Source: UBA6168 sp041752395 (GTDB taxonomy: Bacteria; Bacteroidota; Bacteroidia; Chitinophagales; Saprospiraceae). From it: a DNA stretch of 64,000 nucleotides. Of the stretch, positions 62,906-64,000 are shown piece by piece. The notes beneath the pieces are model-generated. The model did not search any database. It was not told the origin of the DNA and saw only the letters and a program-made list of their open reading frames with translations. How positions within the stretch are numbered: position 1 is the stretch's first letter; every line of letters starts with the position of its first letter. The DNA lies in contig JBGSWN010000031.1 in NCBI GenBank assembly GCA_041752395.1, positions 28,366 through 92,365 of the forward strand, written 5' to 3'. The position numbers and the translations under genes are program-made.

Positions 62906-62940
62906 AAAGCCCTGCCAGTCATTAGCTGGCAGGGCTTTTT
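62906..62940 (+). terminator. Rho-independent terminator of the 383-residue gene
   Basis: The stem aaagccctgccag / ctggcagggcttt is followed by a T-run. Confidence 0.9.
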
Positions 62941-63079
62941 ATTGCATATAGACGCTTACCGTATGCGGAATCAGTGGTTGAAAACTTCAGAATTCAGGTT
63001 AAAAAAAAAGCTGCAACGGTCACCCGTTGCGTCTCTTATTGTCATTTTACTGGATACCCAATTTACGGATAAAAGCAGG

Positions 63080-63098
63080 ATTTTGGCGAAGCCAAAAT
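63080..63098. repeat. Short hairpin, attttggc-gaa-gccaaaat
   Basis: A perfect 8-bp stem with a 3-base loop. The same gcgaagc(c/a)aaa word occurs near 16730 and 38745. Confidence 0.5.
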
Positions 63099-63106
63099 AG
63101 GATAGA

Positions 63107-63175
63107 ACACAGATTGAACTGATTAGGACTGATTTAGAAATCCGTGAAAATCTGCCTAATCCGTTCAATCCGTGT
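63107..63175. repeat. Imperfect inverted repeat of the cagattgaactgattagg type
   Basis: Left words acacagattgaactgattagg face right words cctaatccgttcaatccgtgt. Stems of this kind recur in Bacteroidota genomes, as far as I recall. It lies between convergent genes. Confidence 0.75.
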
Positions 63176-63250
63176 CCCATTAATTTTTGACGAAGCCAAA
63201 TCAAGATTCTTCGCATCTTGAGTCAGCTATACGCTGCGCCATTGGGTTTT

Positions 63251-63282
63251 GTGGAAATCAACCCTTATCAACCCTTATCAAC
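63251..63282. repeat. Short tandem repeat, cccttatcaa x2-3
   Basis: Direct units of 10 bp precede the word ccatg on the plus strand, about 50 bases from the stop of the type IX cargo gene. Confidence 0.65.
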
Positions 63283-63331
63283 CATGCTCGGCATTTGCAC
63301 AAAACCTAATAGTGCGCAGTATAATACATAC

Positions 63332-64000
63332 CTACTTTAAAACCGTCAATTTCCTCATCAAGCTGCCCTTTTCAGAAACCACCCGCAAGAAGTATTCGCC
63401 CGGCGCAAGTCCCTGCCCCGACAAATCGAGCTGCAACTGCTCCGTGCCTTCTCCTATCTGCTGAACCAAGGCCACCCTGCCCAAGCCATCGAACACGGTC
63501 AGCCTAGCATCGGACTGGTCGAGCCCTTGGATGCGCACCGTCACCCTCCCGCTCGTCGGGTTCGGGAACAGCTCCATGACGAGTTCGCCTTTCACGCCCG
63601 CCACAGGGTTCAGTTTCACCTTCGGCAAAGCCTTGTCCACGAGTTGGTTGCCCGTCACGCCCGGGTTCGGGTCGCAGCCCGTCGGCGAAGGCGCCCCGCC
63701 CCATTGGTTCGTGACCGCATTCAGCGCATTGTTCAGCGCCGTGGCGTACACGCCGGACGGGCCGTCCTGGAAGCCCACATTCCCGCCGAGGTAGTAGTTC
63801 ACCATGTCAACCAGGCCGCCCAGGGTGTAGGGGAAGAAATGCAGCACGCCCTGCCCGTCGAAGAGGTACAGGCGGCAGCCGGACAGGTCGCACTTCACGA
63901 TGTTCGGGTCGAGCTGGAGGCAGCCGAGGCTTTGGCCGAGCATGCCCCCCATGCTGGCATGGTTGTACTCCACGCTGTAGCGCAGGCTCAACTGAAGGGC
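63332..64000 (-). CDS. Type IX secretion cargo protein, C-terminal part
   Basis: The frame is open to the window end, and the visible 222 residues end at the stop at 63332. The last 80 residues are a type A sorting domain: ELFPNPTSGRVTVRI, RLTVFDGLGRVALV and GLAPGEYFLRVVS, ending in LMRKLTVLK. This tail directs the protein through SprA and is then cleaved. The part before it contains a Cys-bearing segment (CDLSGCRLYLFDG) and Gly/Asn-rich loops. The N-terminus and overall function are outside the window. Confidence 0.9.
   Translation of the reverse strand, partial: ALQLSLRYSVEYNHASMGGMLGQSLGCLQLDPNIVKCDLSGCRLYLFDGQGVLHFFPYTLGGLVDMVNYYLGGNVGFQDGPSGVYATALNNALNAVTNQWGGAPSPTGCDPNPGVTGNQLVDKALPKVKLNPVAGVKGELVMELFPNPTSGRVTVRIQGLDQSDARLTVFDGLGRVALVQQIGEGTEQLQLDLSGQGLAPGEYFLRVVSEKGSLMRKLTVLK

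Noticed and set aside
1..64000. tRNA or rRNA genes and complete insertion sequences
   Set aside because: No T-loop ggttcgaat-type words in a cloverleaf context and no transposase-like protein were seen.

Overview
The window looks like a chromosomal segment of a Bacteroidota bacterium, probably of the Saprospiria type. That placement is inferred from family content, not from a marker gene. The signs are: sprA (the type IX secretion outer-membrane translocon) next to ruvA; a C-terminal type IX sorting domain at the right edge and SprB-type repeats at the left edge; a fused murF-alr; DUF4270, DUF4290 and DUF5683 proteins; a parA-parB-DUF5683 block; and promoters with a TAnnTTTG -7 box instead of a sigma70-type -10. 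Several starts are TTG or GTG. No tRNA, rRNA, CRISPR array or complete insertion sequence was seen.

Layout. 1-1758: 5' part of a secreted thioredoxin-fold adhesin (minus). 1895-4534: murF-alr (minus). 4793-19715 (plus): ruvA, sprA, moaA, coaX, an outer-membrane protein and two paralogous TPR proteins. 20112-22726: small lipoprotein, orphan protein, a 21-bp minisatellite and a DUF7689 pair. 22896-31828 (minus): glyS, uppP, rpsT, two Na+/H+ antiporters, a DUF2183 phosphatase, cvfB and panC. 32129-42898 (plus): short GT5 protein, DUF4270 lipoprotein, glmS, DUF4290, glpF, tsaE, ald, a four-helix-bundle protein and a membrane patatin. 42978-50852: trxA, an Lrp regulator, a TraB/GumN protein, RDD, DUF5683, parB, parA, an MBL-fold hydrolase and a secreted orphan. 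51330-53217: FAS1 lipoprotein and a repeat-rich patch with a broken MNT/HEPN toxin-antitoxin pair. 53535-60708 (minus): a visibly AT-rich five-gene operon. 60916-64000: remnant of a restriction-type protein, an orphan with a carboxypeptidase-regulatory-like domain and the C-terminus of a type IX cargo protein.

The best candidate for an undescribed system is the AT-rich operon. In transcription order it encodes a double-SIS (GlmS-isomerase-like) protein fused to a HAD phosphatase, a PRTase resembling those of conflict systems, a P-loop ATPase with Walker A and B, an unrecognised 380-residue protein, and a PfkB-family kinase. Every junction overlaps by 4 or 8 bases. The left flank is a duplicated toxin-antitoxin and palindrome patch; the right flank is a short protein resembling the N-terminus of HNH-type restriction enzymes. 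The enzyme set suggests making or removing a phosphorylated sugar- or nucleoside-like metabolite under control of an ATPase. Defence is a hypothesis from context only.

A second theme is DNA structure. Short tandem repeats with units of 7, 8, 9, 10 or 14 bp, often paired with an inverted copy, recur between genes, frequently only 3-10 nt before the next start codon. One class has entered the murF-alr reading frame. A four-helix-bundle gene is bracketed by an inverted pair of such repeats. Two further arrays share a 21-bp period but no sequence.
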